The translations under genes were made by a program, and so were the position numbers. From positions 358,235 through 422,234 of the forward strand of contig NW_025860098.1 of assembly GCF_002878395.1 (NCBI RefSeq): a stretch of DNA of 64,000 bases, in the 5' to 3' direction. This document shows positions 37,021-47,952 of the stretch, in pieces. The notes below the pieces were generated by a model, which was given only the letters and a program-made list of their open reading frames with translations, made no database searches and was not told where the DNA came from. How positions within the stretch are numbered: position 1 is the stretch's first letter; each line of letters begins with the position of its first letter. The stretch comes from Capsicum annuum (Eukaryota > Streptophyta > Magnoliopsida > Solanales > Solanaceae).

Positions 37021-38260
37021 CAGTCTATGAAACATCATAAAGACATGAGCATATTTTCTATTATGGATGTTTAGTATGAGGAGGAGAAGATAGTACCTAT
37101 TGAAGAAAAATTTATTGTAGAGACTTTAGCTACTGTATTTATGATTTTTTATGAAGACGGTATTAAAGACTATGAGGAGACTCTATGTACCTTGACAGGC
37201 ATGCGGTCTTATTATTATGCACCCAAGAAGCAGGATTTGGACTTGAAAAATCATCAAAGTCCACCAACCAAGTCGTCTATTAAAGAGCCACCTACTTTGG
37301 AGCTGAAAGAGTTTCCCGATCATTTAAGTTATATGGTCCTGAGTAGCTGGGATACACTACCTGTTATTATTACGGCTGACTTAGGTGAGCAACAAGTAGA
37401 AGCACTTATCTCTATTCTTAAGAGATATAATAAGGCTATTGGTTGGACGATTACAGACATTATTATTGTTCCTCCTGCTATATGCATACATAAAATCTAG
37501 CTAGAGGAGGATTGTGTCCCGACTATTGAGCATCTGAGTTGTCTAAACCCACCTATAAAAGAGGTGGTGAAGAAAGAAATCATCAAGTGGCTAGATGGAG
37601 GAGTGGTGTACCCCATCTCAGATAGTAAGTGGGTAAGTCCTGTTTAGTGCGTGCCCAAAAAAGGGGCATGACAGTGGTGGCTAACGAGAAGAAAGAGTGG
37701 ATTCCACTCAGGCCTGTTACTTGATGGAAGGTATGTATGGATTACAAAAAAATCAACTCGTGGAAATTGAAGGACCACTTCCCAATGCCTTTCATGGATC
37801 ATATGCTTGATCGATTGGCAAAAAGAGGTTTGTCTTTTTTATTAGATAGTTATTCTGGTTATAATCAGATTTCTATAGCACTGGAGGAAAAGGAGAAAAC
37901 AACATTAACCTGCCCATATGGTACTTTTCCATTTAAGCGGATGTCATTTGGATTGTGTAATGCACCCGCTACCTTTCAGTGGTTCATATATCTATTTTAT
38001 CATATATGGTTGAAGAAACATTGGAGGTGTTTATGGATAATTTATTAGTTGTAGGAGATTAATTTGAGTTGTGTTTAGTAAATCTGGGCAGGGCCTTGCA
38101 GCAGTGTGAGGAGTTTAATCTTGTGCTTAATTGGGAGAAATGCCACTTAATTGTGAAGTAGGTCATTGTTCTCGGACACAAAATTTCAGCAAAGGGGATT
38201 GAAGTTGATCATGTAAAAGTTGAGGTTATAGAGAAGTTTCTACCTCCTATTTATGTAAAG
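37021..38260 (+). pseudogene. Element D reverse transcriptase, decayed
   Basis: 37141-37500 is the protease-RT spacer, with ELKEFPDHLSYMVL and KRYNKAIGWTITDI. The fingers follow 37501-37740 with stops (EDCVPTIEH, VKKEIIKWLDGGVVYPISDS). 37737-38048 is the palm: MDYKKINSWKLKDHFPMPF, LSFLLDSYSGYNQI and MSFGLCNAPATFQ. After a frame change the active site reads VFMDNLLVVGD; FMDD is expected, so the second Asp has become Asn. Then CHLIV and VIVLGHKISAKGIEVD reach 38260. Confidence 0.88.
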
Positions 38261-38880
38261 AGGATGTGCAGTTTCCTTGGTTATGCTGTCTTCTATCGGA
38301 GTTTTATAAAGGACTTATCAAAGATTGCAAACCCCCTTTGCAAAATTTTGGAGAAGGAAGTCAAATTCTCTTTTGATGAGGATTGCTTGAAGGCATTTGA
38401 ATTCCTCAAAGGGAATCTAGTTGATGCTCCTATTATTATTGTACCAGATAGGCCAAAATTATTTGATATCATGTATGATGCAATCTTTTATGCAAGCAAA
38501 GTGCTGAATGGAGCTTAAAAGAACTACACCATCTTAGAACACGAACTTCTTATACTAGTTTATGCTTTTGAGAAGTTCAGGATTATTTGCTAGGAACCAA
38601 GGTGGTGGTCCACACCGACCATGCAACCTTGACATATTTGATGGCAAAAAAGGATGCAAAACCAAGGTCTATTAGATGGGTGCTGCTACACAAAGAATTT
38701 AACTTCGAAGTTATGGATAAAAAGGGTTGCGAAAACCTAGTGTTGGATCATCTGTCTACGCTGGAAGGCGAGCAAGCAGCAAGAGATGAATTTAAGATCA
38801 ATGATCCATTTCTAGACGAGGAAATCTTAGCTGTTGTTATGGAGAAAATACCTTGGTATGCTGATTACTCAAATTAGGAA
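38261..38880 (+). pseudogene. Element D RT connection and RNase H, decayed
   Basis: 38264-38518 reads CSFLGYAVFYRSFIKDLSK, KAFEFLKGNLVDAPIII and FDIMYDA, where a conserved Cys-Asp-Ala is expected for the first catalytic Asp. A stop follows ASKVLNGA. 38587-38877 continues GTKVVVHTDHATLTYLMAKK, WVLLHKEFNFEVMDKKG and LVLDHLSTLE. The HTDH and DHLS motifs of this lineage are intact. Confidence 0.87.
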
Positions 38881-40110
38881 GGTGATACCAAAGAGTCTTT
38901 CCTTTCATCAAAGGAAATAGTTTCTCTATGATGTGACCCATTACTTGTAGGATGAGCCATATTTTTTTTGGCGATGTGCGAATGGTATTATTAGATGGTG
39001 CATCCCAGAAGTAGATATGTTGAGTATACTGGAAGTGAGTCGTGCTTCCCCGGTTAGAGGTCACCATGCTGGTGATAGGACTGTATGGAAAGTGCTTCAG
39101 AGTGGTTACTATTGGCCCTCTTTGCTAAAAGATGCCTACGACTTTGTGAAGAGATGTGACTAATGTCAAAGGCAAGAGTCCATGTCAAATCATTATGATA
39201 TGCTAATGTCTAAAATAATGGAGGTAGAATTATTTGATGTCTGGGGCATTGATTTCATGGGGACCTTCGTGAGCTCATTTAGGATGAAGTACATATTAGT
39301 GGTCATTGACTACGTGTCAAAATGGGTTGAGGCAGTGGCTCTGGAACATAATATAGGGAAGAGAGTTGTTGTATTCTTGAGAAAAACATCTTCTCTTACT
39401 TTGTAATACCACATACCATCATCAACGATGGAGGATAACACTTTTCCAACAAGATGTTAGAGCTTCCTTAGAAAGATATGGAGTTAAGCAGCCGATAGTG
39501 GCTACACCATACCACCCACAAACTAGTGTGTAGGTAGAAATATCTAATCGGGATATCAAAGCTATCCTTACAAAGATGGTAAATAATAACAGGAAGGATT
39601 GGTGTAGGAAGCTGGACGATGCCTTATGGGCAAATTGAACGGCTTTTAAGACACCTGTTGGTATGTCCCTATACCAATTGGTTTATGGAAAGGCATGTCA
39701 TTTACCGATTGAGCTATAGCATAAAGCGTTGTGGTCACTGAAGCTGCTTAACTTGAATTGGAATGAGGCAGCGAAAGTGAGACTGGGGAAGCTGAATAAG
39801 ATGGATAAGTTCCATCTCGGGGCATATGAAAGAGCTCTACAAGAAGAAGATGAATAAGTACCATGATTGGAAAATTGCAAAAAGATATTTTTAGAAAGGT
39901 GATTGGATGCTTCTCTTCAACCCCAGACTGAAGTTGTTACCAGGTAATCTTAAATCAAAATGGTCAAGACCATTTCATGTTAATCAAGTCTACTAATGTG
40001 GATTGTTGAACTTACAAAGGAATATGAAAGTATCTTCAAAGTGAACAGGCAATGAATGAAGTTGTATATCGGTCCAAAGGACTTGATAAAGTGCATAGCC
40101 ACTATCTATC
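38881..40110 (+). pseudogene. Element D integrase, decayed
   Basis: The zinc region lies at 39040-39180 (SRASPVRGHHAGDRT then CDxCQRQ, with a stop in place of one residue). The core is 39182-39406: FDVWGIDFMGTFVSSF with the first catalytic Asp, and KYILVVIDYVSKWVEAVAL. Then INDGG, VATPYHPQTS and [11 protein letters not shown] appear in shifting frames. The C-terminal domain reads KYHDWKIAKR, LLFNPRLKLLPGNLKSKWSR and PFHV near 39850-39980. There is no chromodomain, which fits the Athila/Tat lineage. Several stops. Confidence 0.86.
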
Positions 40111-40143
40111 TCGATGAAGTCTTAGTAATTGAGATGAACACAT

Positions 40144-40191
40144 CGTGCCGCGATATTAAATAAGGCGCTAGTGGGAGGCAACCCACCAAGT
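40144..40191 (+). ncRNA. Conserved non-coding block with hairpin, element D
   Basis: Reads CGTGCCGCGATATTAAATAA, then GGCGCTA and GTGGGAGGCAACCCAC. The last 16 bases fold into a 5-bp stem (GTGGG with CCCAC) around AGGCAA. A matching block lies in element E at 51651-51695 on the minus strand. It sits just after integrase and in no reading frame, so it acts, if at all, as RNA or DNA. Function unknown; described as ncRNA-like only for structure. Confidence 0.5.
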
Positions 40192-41056
40192 GTTATTGTA
40201 ATCTTAGCTAAAGTTCTTTTATTCGTTTCTTTATGTGCAATCTGACGTGTTTATGAAGTGTATAGGACAGAAAATAAGGAAAAAAAGGAGTTTCACAGTT
40301 GTGAGAAGGTTGATAGAGTTACCGATGGACCATAGAGATCTGGATGGACCGCCGCTCGAACCGTCAAAGCCATGCCAAAAATTTGAACTTACTTGATAAG
40401 GATCGGTGATCGAGTTTGTGGACCGTCGCAAACCTGGAGGTCCATCACTTCTTCTGTCAACCTGAGCCTGAGAATTTGAGTTTCTAGAAGGAGATGACTG
40501 GTAGATAGATGGACCATCACAGAATTGATGGACTGTCAGTATGGCCATTAAAAAATGGCCCGAAAGGTACAACTCTGGTAACACCTGACGGTCAACCTGG
40601 TAGACCATCACAATTCTGATGGACCGTCGGATTAACCATCAACTTAACCCTAGTTTCGGGTTCGGTTACGTTGGATGCCCATTTGAATGACCCGTGCTTG
40701 ACCCAAAAGCTTTTAAAGAGATAAAATAGGGCGATTACATACGTTGTAACCTTTTTAAATTCTAAAACTGTCTAACTCCCTTTGGATTCATAGCATCTAA
40801 AGGAAGTTACTCCCTCTGGGACTCTCCAACTTCTTTCTTCTCTTCTACTTATACAAGTCTTTTCCCCTCTTTTCTCCTCATCACAACAATAAAAGAAATC
40901 ACGAGTTAAAGGTTAAATAACTTTTCTTTCTGAAGTGCAAGCAACTAGAGTGAAACTTTTGGATCATCAAGGTACGATTTTAACTCGTTTTCTTGCTTCT
41001 CCAAAGTGCAGCATAATTGAAATAGTTGGAGGATGTAAAATTTTATCTTGTCTCAT
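40192..41056 (+). other. Element D 3' non-coding region
   Basis: No coding domain. It carries many GACCGTC, GACCATC and GATGGAC words (40316-40640), then an AT-rich stretch and a CT-rich stretch (40830-40880). The minus frame 40231-40611 arises from these repeats. The polypurine tract and first 0.2 kb of the 3' LTR should lie at its end but are missing. Confidence 0.6.
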
Positions 41057-42388
41057 GCGACGGCCAAGGTGGTGGACCATCAAACTTACGGAGGACCTCC
41101 AACTTAGCCATTACACTTAAATAGAATGCAAAAATTTAAGAAGCTTGAGCGATGGGCAGTATGACAGACCGTCGGACCATTGACGATCTGCCATGATAGT
41201 CATCAAACTTAAACAGAGTGGAAGATCTCAGAAGCCTGAGTGACGTACAATGCGACAGACCGTCGGACTATCGATGGTCTGCCAAGTTAGCCGTCAGGTT
41301 TAAGCAGAACATGATATCCTGGGATACTCAGTGATGATCCATGTGACGGACCGTCAGACTCCCGATGAACCGTCTGTTGGAAAGTCACTTTGGGCGTGGG
41401 TTTTATAACTTTGAATTTTAAATCCATTTTGAATGGGGAACATACCAGTTTTAGGCTTTATTAGGTATCTCTTATCTTTTATTAGGGTTTCTCCATACTG
41501 AAAATATATTGTTACATAGATTTTCACTAAGATTCATTGGAGATTTGTGGATCTAGATTCCTTTATCCTATTTTCCATTGAAGATTGAAGAACAACAATT
41601 GTGATTTTTGTAAGTACACTTTGGATTAATTTATGAATAACACAATGGTTTCTTCTTTTTTTTGGGTGGAAATGTGTGGCTAAGCTCCTATAACTAGGGT
41701 TATGGGAGCTTTGATGTGAAAAACAGATTTTGGGTTGTGAATCTAGTAGATTCCCATAAGTAATTGATATTGTATAAAATCTTCTTCACTTTAATGACTT
41801 TTCTTGGTTGGAAACTTGAAAAGTGAGCCCAAGAAAAACAGTTCAAATAGAAAAGTGCTTGTTGGGCATAGAAAGGGTTTACATAAATCTAAAGGCTTTA
41901 ACCTTTGGATAGAGAGTAGATGCCTTAACCGGATCAACCCATATGAGCTTATAGTTTAATTAATACTATGTTCCTTAAGTTTGAGAAAATTAAGATATAA
42001 GTTACTCATTTAGGTTGAGAAACTAATGGGTAAACCATACAATTCAATTACTCTTGCAATAAACATTGTTCATTGGGAATCCACAATAGTTCACAACCCT
42101 AGCTGCTTAAGCATCATGGTAACCATAACTCTAGTTTGAATTCGCTTATTGAATTACTACTAGTAATATAACCTACAGTTGGATTAATTTCTGTGACAAA
42201 CATTCGAATATAATTGATAAATCAAACTCCCCCTCTATTCTGGAACCTTCGATCAATATTCTAAAAACAACTGCAATACTTAATGAACACAATATTCCCT
42301 GTGGTATTCGACAACTAACCCAGTTGGATTCTATATTAGACAGTGACCGCTAACACTTGCTTACGAGAGTTGTAATTTGGACGTATCA
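41057..42388 (+). repeat. Element D 3' LTR, 5' end missing
   Basis: Aligns with 33228-34571 from ATGCGACGG to GACGTATCA. The first 230 bp or so of the LTR has no counterpart. The TATA box is deleted here, so the two LTRs have drifted apart in promoter as well as length. Confidence 0.83.
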
Positions 42389-42691
42389 GTCCCTAGACCA
42401 AATCATACCCAATAATAGGATTAGTACCCCCTAACTCGTACCCTAGTCAGAATCCTCTAGGTTAGGCATAGGATATCTTACGGTTAGGTACCATACTACT
42501 CGTACCCTAAGAAATGACCAGTAAGATGCGTAATGGTACCTTGGACCTAATGAAACCAAACCATACTTATTATCAAATGAGTGGAGGGACCTAAACCATG
42601 CCACATCATATGACTAGTATGAACAAGTTGTATGATGTCTAGAATGCTCAACTTAAGAAATTTTCTATAGGTCAAAAGCCAAAGTATTTCA
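42389..42691 (-). repeat. Element C1 5' LTR, part 2
   Basis: The segment between the end of D and the right ATTGT duplication. Its last bases (AAGAAATTTTC...GTATTTCA) resemble the end of X's LTR (AGAAATTTTC...CTATTTCA). Its length of 303 bp fits the part of the LTR missing at 32997. Confidence 0.7.
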
Positions 42692-44237
42692 ATTGTGTAG
42701 CTCAACCATCATATAATAGTACCCACAAGCAATATGGGCCCTAAGTCTCAACTCTAGCTGGGCCCCCGTGTATATAGCCATACAAACCAGAGAATAATCT
42801 CATATATATGCACATAGGAGACTCGAACCCTCCAGCGTATACCAAGGTGTCGTAAGCACCCAATTACATAATGATTTATGGGGGACTCAAACCTCCCTAA
42901 TAATCAAATAACAAAAAGGGGGACTTGAACCTCTCTGACCAATTTGACCCCGCATCTGTAAACACGGTCTCCAGTATCGGTCACTCAGACCTCCACTTTT
43001 ACGACTCACCTACACAACCCTTATTAGAGCCCAATTAAAACAATTTTCACACATTCACATTCAGTGAACAACAATACACTTTTAGGCATACGTTGTTGGT
43101 ATCGTCCTACCAACTACACTTGCAAGGTAATACATCATTCCAAAAAAAATTTCATTAACTTAGGAAGAATATCTCTCATTGTTCATTAATACACATTGGG
43201 GAATGCTGACTCCCTTTGTTCATTAAATCATACCATGTATTTGAAATACTTTTTTATATCATGCAATAGTTCAAGACTAGTTTAATTTTATGAATTTCCA
43301 CAACTCTCACAATCAAAACTAATTTCACATTATGGGTATAAGGTCATAACCACTTCAAAATTTACAATTTTTAGAAATTTACAACTCCTTAGTTCATTCA
43401 CCATAACCATGGACCTATAAGTTCAAAACAAAATTAAAAGCATGAAAATCATATATATAAACTATTAGAAACATTATTTAATACATAACATTCAAAAACC
43501 CCAATCTTTGTTTTCAAAACAAAAATAATAATCTTATAAACCATACTTTAAATCACATTATTTTGAAGAATTAACATTGAGGGTTGAATAACATGCCTAA
43601 AATAGTAAGATACATAGTGGAAACCACCCTTGAGAGCCCAAATGGATAAACCTCTTAAAACCCTTGCCTTAAATTGAACAGAGAGTTTGAGAGTAAGTTT
43701 GGGAGTGTTTTATTGGGAATGATGTGGTCATGAAGTCCCAAGGAAGCCTTTAAGTCATTAGGTCCAAGGGGTTAGAGTGGAAAATGTCTAGATTGTTGTA
43801 TACTTAAAACCTAAAAAAGTTTCACCTTTGATCACAAGTGAACCCCTTAGCTTATAACCACACTATACGACTCATCACCATGAGTCGTAACCAAGATAGT
43901 GACTAGGGCCCTAATACATTGTCGACCTTACGACTTGAACAACCCATTCATAATAAGAGTCAGCGAATCGTAGGGTTCAGTCGTAGTCAATATAGAAAAA
44001 AATTTAGGACTTACACTGGACACCCTATGACTTCACATAATGATACGTTACATATCCTTGCAGATCTTAGTGTACCACTCTTACTCTAATCATAATCAAA
44101 CCTCGAACTTACTAGTTTGGTAATGACTAATCCTAATGAGTCGTCAATACACCCTACGGCTCCAGGGATCCAGTGGTAAACAAGGAAGTGATCCCAAAGC
44201 TCAAGAAATTTCAAGGGCCAAAATCTGGGGAATTTCA
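42692..44237 (-). repeat. Element X 3' LTR, part 2
   Basis: Resumes with ATTGT, then GTAGCTCAACC, and aligns with 57340-58862 (GAGAATAATCTCATATATATG, TTTATGGGGGACTCAAACC, TTATTAGAGCCCAATT). It contains a cluster of GACTCAT/ATGAGTC-like motifs at 43850-44170 and ends GGGGAATTTCA. Confidence 0.78.
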
Positions 44238-44312
44238 CTACCTCAACTCCAAAGAATCTCAATACTCTGCTAAAAATTCACTTTTCTATTCCAAGAAGCT
44301 TTTTTGAAATGC
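44238..44312 (-). repeat. 75-bp piece of A-type LTR between X's LTR and X's RT
   Basis: CTACCTCAACTCCAAAGAATC through GAAATGCC. It matches 58863-58940 and, less closely, 7563-7640. These bases are A-LTR sequence that flanks X on its right side, yet here they lie inside X. See findings. Confidence 0.6.
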
Positions 44313-44645
44313 CATTCATCAAGTCCATGAATGCCACTGAGGCTTTAGTCTAACCCAACGACATGACTAAAAAATCATAATGACCATACCATATTTGTAT
44401 TGGAGTCATAGGGATATCCACCACCCCAATCATTAGATGATGATAATTGGACCTAAGATCAACCTTAGAGATACGCATAGCACACTTAAGATGGTCAAAC
44501 AAATCATTAATCCAAGGAAAAAGATACTTATTATTCACCATAAACTTATTCAAATGATGGTATTCGATGCATATTCGAATGGAACCATCCTTTTTACACA
44601 CTAACAAAATAGGAGCACCCCACGGAGACACACTAGGATAGATAA
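44313..44645 (-). pseudogene. Element X reverse transcriptase, palm part
   Basis: Minus strand: SVSPWGAPILLVCKKDGSIR, ICIEYHHLNKFMVNNKYLF, HLKCAMRISKVDLRSNYHH, ending AFMDLMN at 44313. The active-site block that should follow is absent because of a deletion. E is inserted at 44645, so the open frame 44350-44730 is a chimera with E's LTR. The RT N-terminus continues at 54512. Confidence 0.85.
44641..44645. repeat. 5-bp target duplication of E, left
   Basis: GATAA, repeated exactly at 54507-54511. Confidence 0.9.
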
Positions 44646-45403
44646 TGACAGCGCCCAAGTGCAGATATAAGTGAACGTGGTCTACCAAGTAAATAGTGTC
44701 CTTAAAGAAAGATGAATATAGAATCCACAAGGACTTGTGTTAAACAACTATCCAATTCTAGTTTAACAATTAGGATAAAGGAACAAAGAGAGTTTTAGAG
44801 TTGTAAAACAAAAGTAAGGTACACTAATGCAGAAAGTTAATGACTTTTGAAAATCAATGGATAGAGATCCAGGGTTAAGGCTATGAACAATCATACTACA
44901 CCATTGAACTTCATTCATTAGATTGCTTATTTTGATTGTTGATTTGTAGGGTTTATCGTATGATCATGATCTCCTAACCTCTAATCGTCTACCTAAATAG
45001 GACATTAAAATAACATCATTAAACGGGGATGTAATAATCCAATCACATGCATAAAAATGTCATCCTACATGTGAACATAGCAAGGCTTCTAGGTACATCC
45101 CTTTCCAAGATGCTAATTCAAATGCCTTATTTTATAAAATAATAAGAACCTTACTCTATTTACTCCCATGTTCTATCTTCCTATTCCCCTCCCGAGATCT
45201 CATGGTAGACAATAAATATACTACAAGGGACATGAATACTTAAAATAGTTAAGAAAAAAAGGATAAAAAACAACCAAATATGATAAGATATTCTACAAAC
45301 TTTATTCAAAAAAAAACAATCATGATCTCGGCTTTAACCCCGGAAAGAGGCATTTAGCCTCTAATTGACATAACCATAATCAACATAATTGAATCCATGT
45401 TAT

Positions 45404-47828
45404 TGTAGCACTCCAAAAATGGGTCCCGAGATGTCGCACGGTGCTCAAGACTATGAGTAGGCTCAATCTAACCATATAATCCTTCTACTAATTCTGTAAC
45501 TCCAAATAGGGAAATATAAACATAGAATTAATACAAAAATCTATTTGATCTAAGCGGAATTTATCTGAACAAAATATCTAAAATTATTAGACTCAAAAGT
45601 AGGGAAAATCAATACTAAAAATCTAGATGAAATCTAGTAGTCTGACAAGCCTCTACTACTACCAACTAGAGAGCAACTGGGACAAACCTCCAGTTGACTC
45701 AAACTTACTGAAAATAATGAATTAACTACTATCATAAGCTAGAAAATCTAAATAACTGGGTCCCCAAATTATGAGGACTCACCAACTATCGGGATGTGGA
45801 TAGAGATGTTAGAAATAACTCATGTTGCTGAAATTGAACACTTGAACCTACATTATTAAATAATGTAGCACATAGACATATATGTGGATGAGTACTTCTA
45901 GAATGTACTGAGCATATGGGGATGAATGCATAAGTAAAAAAGTGAGGACCTACATAAAATTTTCTCATAAACAATGTATGCTAAGTAATAATGACTCACT
46001 TATGATTGAGTAATTTAAAACTGTAATCATTAATCATGAATGATAAAACATACTATATGAATTCTGTGAGCCACCACACTTAGTTCTAAATCTATACTTG
46101 AAATCTGTTTTCAATTCATACATACTATGTATAAAAGGACTCAACTCTGTATTTCTAAATTGAAAGTTGAAATCTAGTAGCTAAGTGCCTATATAAAACA
46201 ATCGTTGAATAAAGTCATGAGCCTTTACACTTAGTTTCTAAAAGTTTTTTTGTTATTTTCTCTTTTCTGTAGGGAGAGTCTTCTAACCGACACACACTAT
46301 GTGATCTATCATAGTTTCCAACGTTTAGGTCCCTTATAGGAAATCCTCATGTTGGGGAGAGGTTTCATACTCTTGCCAAGGAGTATAACCTAAGCTAAGT
46401 GATCACATCTATAACTATCATCCATATAGAAATGAGAATAATTTGATAATTCGAACCTACGTTGGCTTCTAGTTCTAGGGAATGTGAACAAACTCAACTC
46501 AATGCTAAGTACTAATCCTGTTAATCTGTATGCTCATTCTATAGGAAATCCACTTTTAAAACAACTATAAGGACTTATAATGAAAACCATTTGTCTGTCT
46601 GTTTACTGAAAACTATAATTAAAACACTAAAGTGGATTCCATATCTAAGCTGAGATCAAAATATCAAATATCGATCAAAATATGAAAAAAAAAACCTAAT
46701 CATAGGTTGTGTAAAGCACAATCATTCTTGGAATATCGATATTCAAACTAGGGATGAATAACCTATGCATCAAATTTATGTCAAATCTTCATAAAGTTCA
46801 TTATTGATAATGAAAGCCTTGAAATTCAATTCTAAATATAGAAAATAAAGTCACACACGTAAATATACGAAATTAGACATGTAATTTAACATCTAAATCA
46901 CTTGTGACATCATAATATTCAAATTGTGATAAGTGAGTATAAACCCTAAATTGAAATTCATATAATTTCATGTAAAAATCAACTTTAAAATTAATTTTGG
47001 GCACACAGATGACAGGATTATCCTTGTTCATAACCCCACATACCTTAATTGATTAATAAATGAAGAAGCTTGAACTTTGAGTTCCTATTTGTGCTCTTGA
47101 AAATTGTTTCTTGAAGATCTTGAATTTTGGGTTATCTTGGAAAAAGGATAGCGGAATTTGGATTTCTTGAGGTTTGAAATTTGAAGTTCAAGGGTTTCTT
47201 TTAGAGGAATTTTGATGAAAATGAGTGTATTAGGCTTAGAATAGGTTTAATTCCTTGTTTTTCACGAATTGAGGGCTTTAGAAAAGACTAAATTGCCCTT
47301 TGGAAAAATATGTTTGGAATTAGAAATACTGATTTTGCGGCGCACCACTGCTCCATCATGGTGGCTTACTTGAAAAAGGTCGAGTGCCATTTGGGATCTA
47401 ACGCGATGCGGCATAATCATGTTGCATCACTGGAAAAGGACGAGTGTCATTTTACACTCCACCGCGATTTATGGCGTGACACTAGCCAAATGTGGTGAAC
47501 TACTGGATAGGGACGGACATGATTTTGGTGTTCATCGTGATGTTGTATAATCATGATGCTTCACTAGAAAATAGATAACTGCGAATCTTCCCTCCACAGT
47601 CATGCAGTGCTATCACGTTGGCTTACTATTTCTCACTAAAAGTGCCATAACTTCTCAATCGAGTATCGGATTTAAGCAAAATTGGTATCATTGGAAAGAA
47701 AATTCAATTATTTACCATTTGGTGTGTGTAGATCTGAAAAATTGTACATGCAAGTGTTATACATTTTTAAAGTTGACCCTTGATACACTAGGAGCTAAAT
47801 GTAACTAAGAAAAGTATGGGGTATTATT
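45404..47828. mobile_element. S2: solo LTR, 2425 bp, inside E's 3' LTR
   Basis: Starts TGTAGCACTCCAAAAATGGG and ends GTATGGGGTATTATT; GGGGTATTACA is the ending I would expect for this type of LTR, so the terminal CA is probably mutated. It is flanked by an exact GTTAT duplication at 45399-45403 and 47829-47833, and the empty site is seen in E's other LTR (GTGTTATAATC near 53630). No coding domain. Inverted motif words occur at 47336-47600 (GATGCGGCATAATC, ATGTTGCATCAC). Frames at 45786-45974, 47310-47498 and 47602-47808 are LTR readings. Confidence 0.87.
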
Positions 47829-47944
47829 GTTATAATCCATTATAAAGGTAAATTAAAAATATATAAACCCTAAAATAAGTGTTGAGCAGCCCCTCTCCCA
47901 AGCCAATGTCGTTCAAAAATATTAAACATAGTGTACAAGTATAG

Positions 47945-47952
47945 TATTTATA
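47945..47952 (-). promoter_or_regulatory. TATA box of E 3' LTR
   Basis: Minus strand TATAAATA in CCACCTATAAATACT, kept at the same place in the 5' LTR (53741-53748). Confidence 0.55.

Larger units (their letters stand above)
32998..42388 (+). mobile_element. Element D: Athila/Tat-like Ty3/gypsy element
   Basis: Plus-strand element with a tRNA-Asp-type primer site at 34577-34594. It has gag, protease, RT, RNase H and integrase in gypsy order, a long 3' non-coding region with a conserved hairpin block (40144-40191), and LTRs ending GTATCA (34571 and 42388). The start is taken at TGATAC (32998), which mirrors the GTATCA end. An alternative start at 32980 would give flanks GTCCT and GTCCC. The 3' LTR lacks its first 0.2 kb and the polypurine tract. 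All coding parts are interrupted. Confidence 0.85.
26224..42691 (-). mobile_element. Element C1: chromovirus lacking integrase, inside X's 3' LTR
   Basis: Minus-strand Tekay/Del-type element. The exact duplication ATTGT (26219-26223 and 42692-42696) brackets 16.5 kb that also contains element D. The low-side (3') LTR is truncated (26224-27607). The 5' LTR is 30903-32997 plus 42389-42691 and ends GTATTTCA, like X's LTR ending CTATTTCA. Inside are RNase H, RT, protease and gag, and a good primer site. Integrase, chromodomain and polypurine tract are deleted between 27607 and the RNase H end. Confidence 0.85.

Noticed and set aside
40231..40611. 126-codon minus frame as a gene
   Set aside because: It is produced by the repeated GACCGTC and GACCATC words of D's 3' non-coding region.
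32980..42393. Element D from 32980 with target duplication GTCCT/GTCCC
   Set aside because: The flanks match at only 4 of 5 bases, and the start would not mirror the GTATCA end. TGATAC at 32998 does, so I kept that, with no target duplication.
44350..44730. 126-codon minus frame as one intact protein
   Set aside because: Its first 28 or so codons are E LTR sequence read into X's RT across the E insertion border at 44646.
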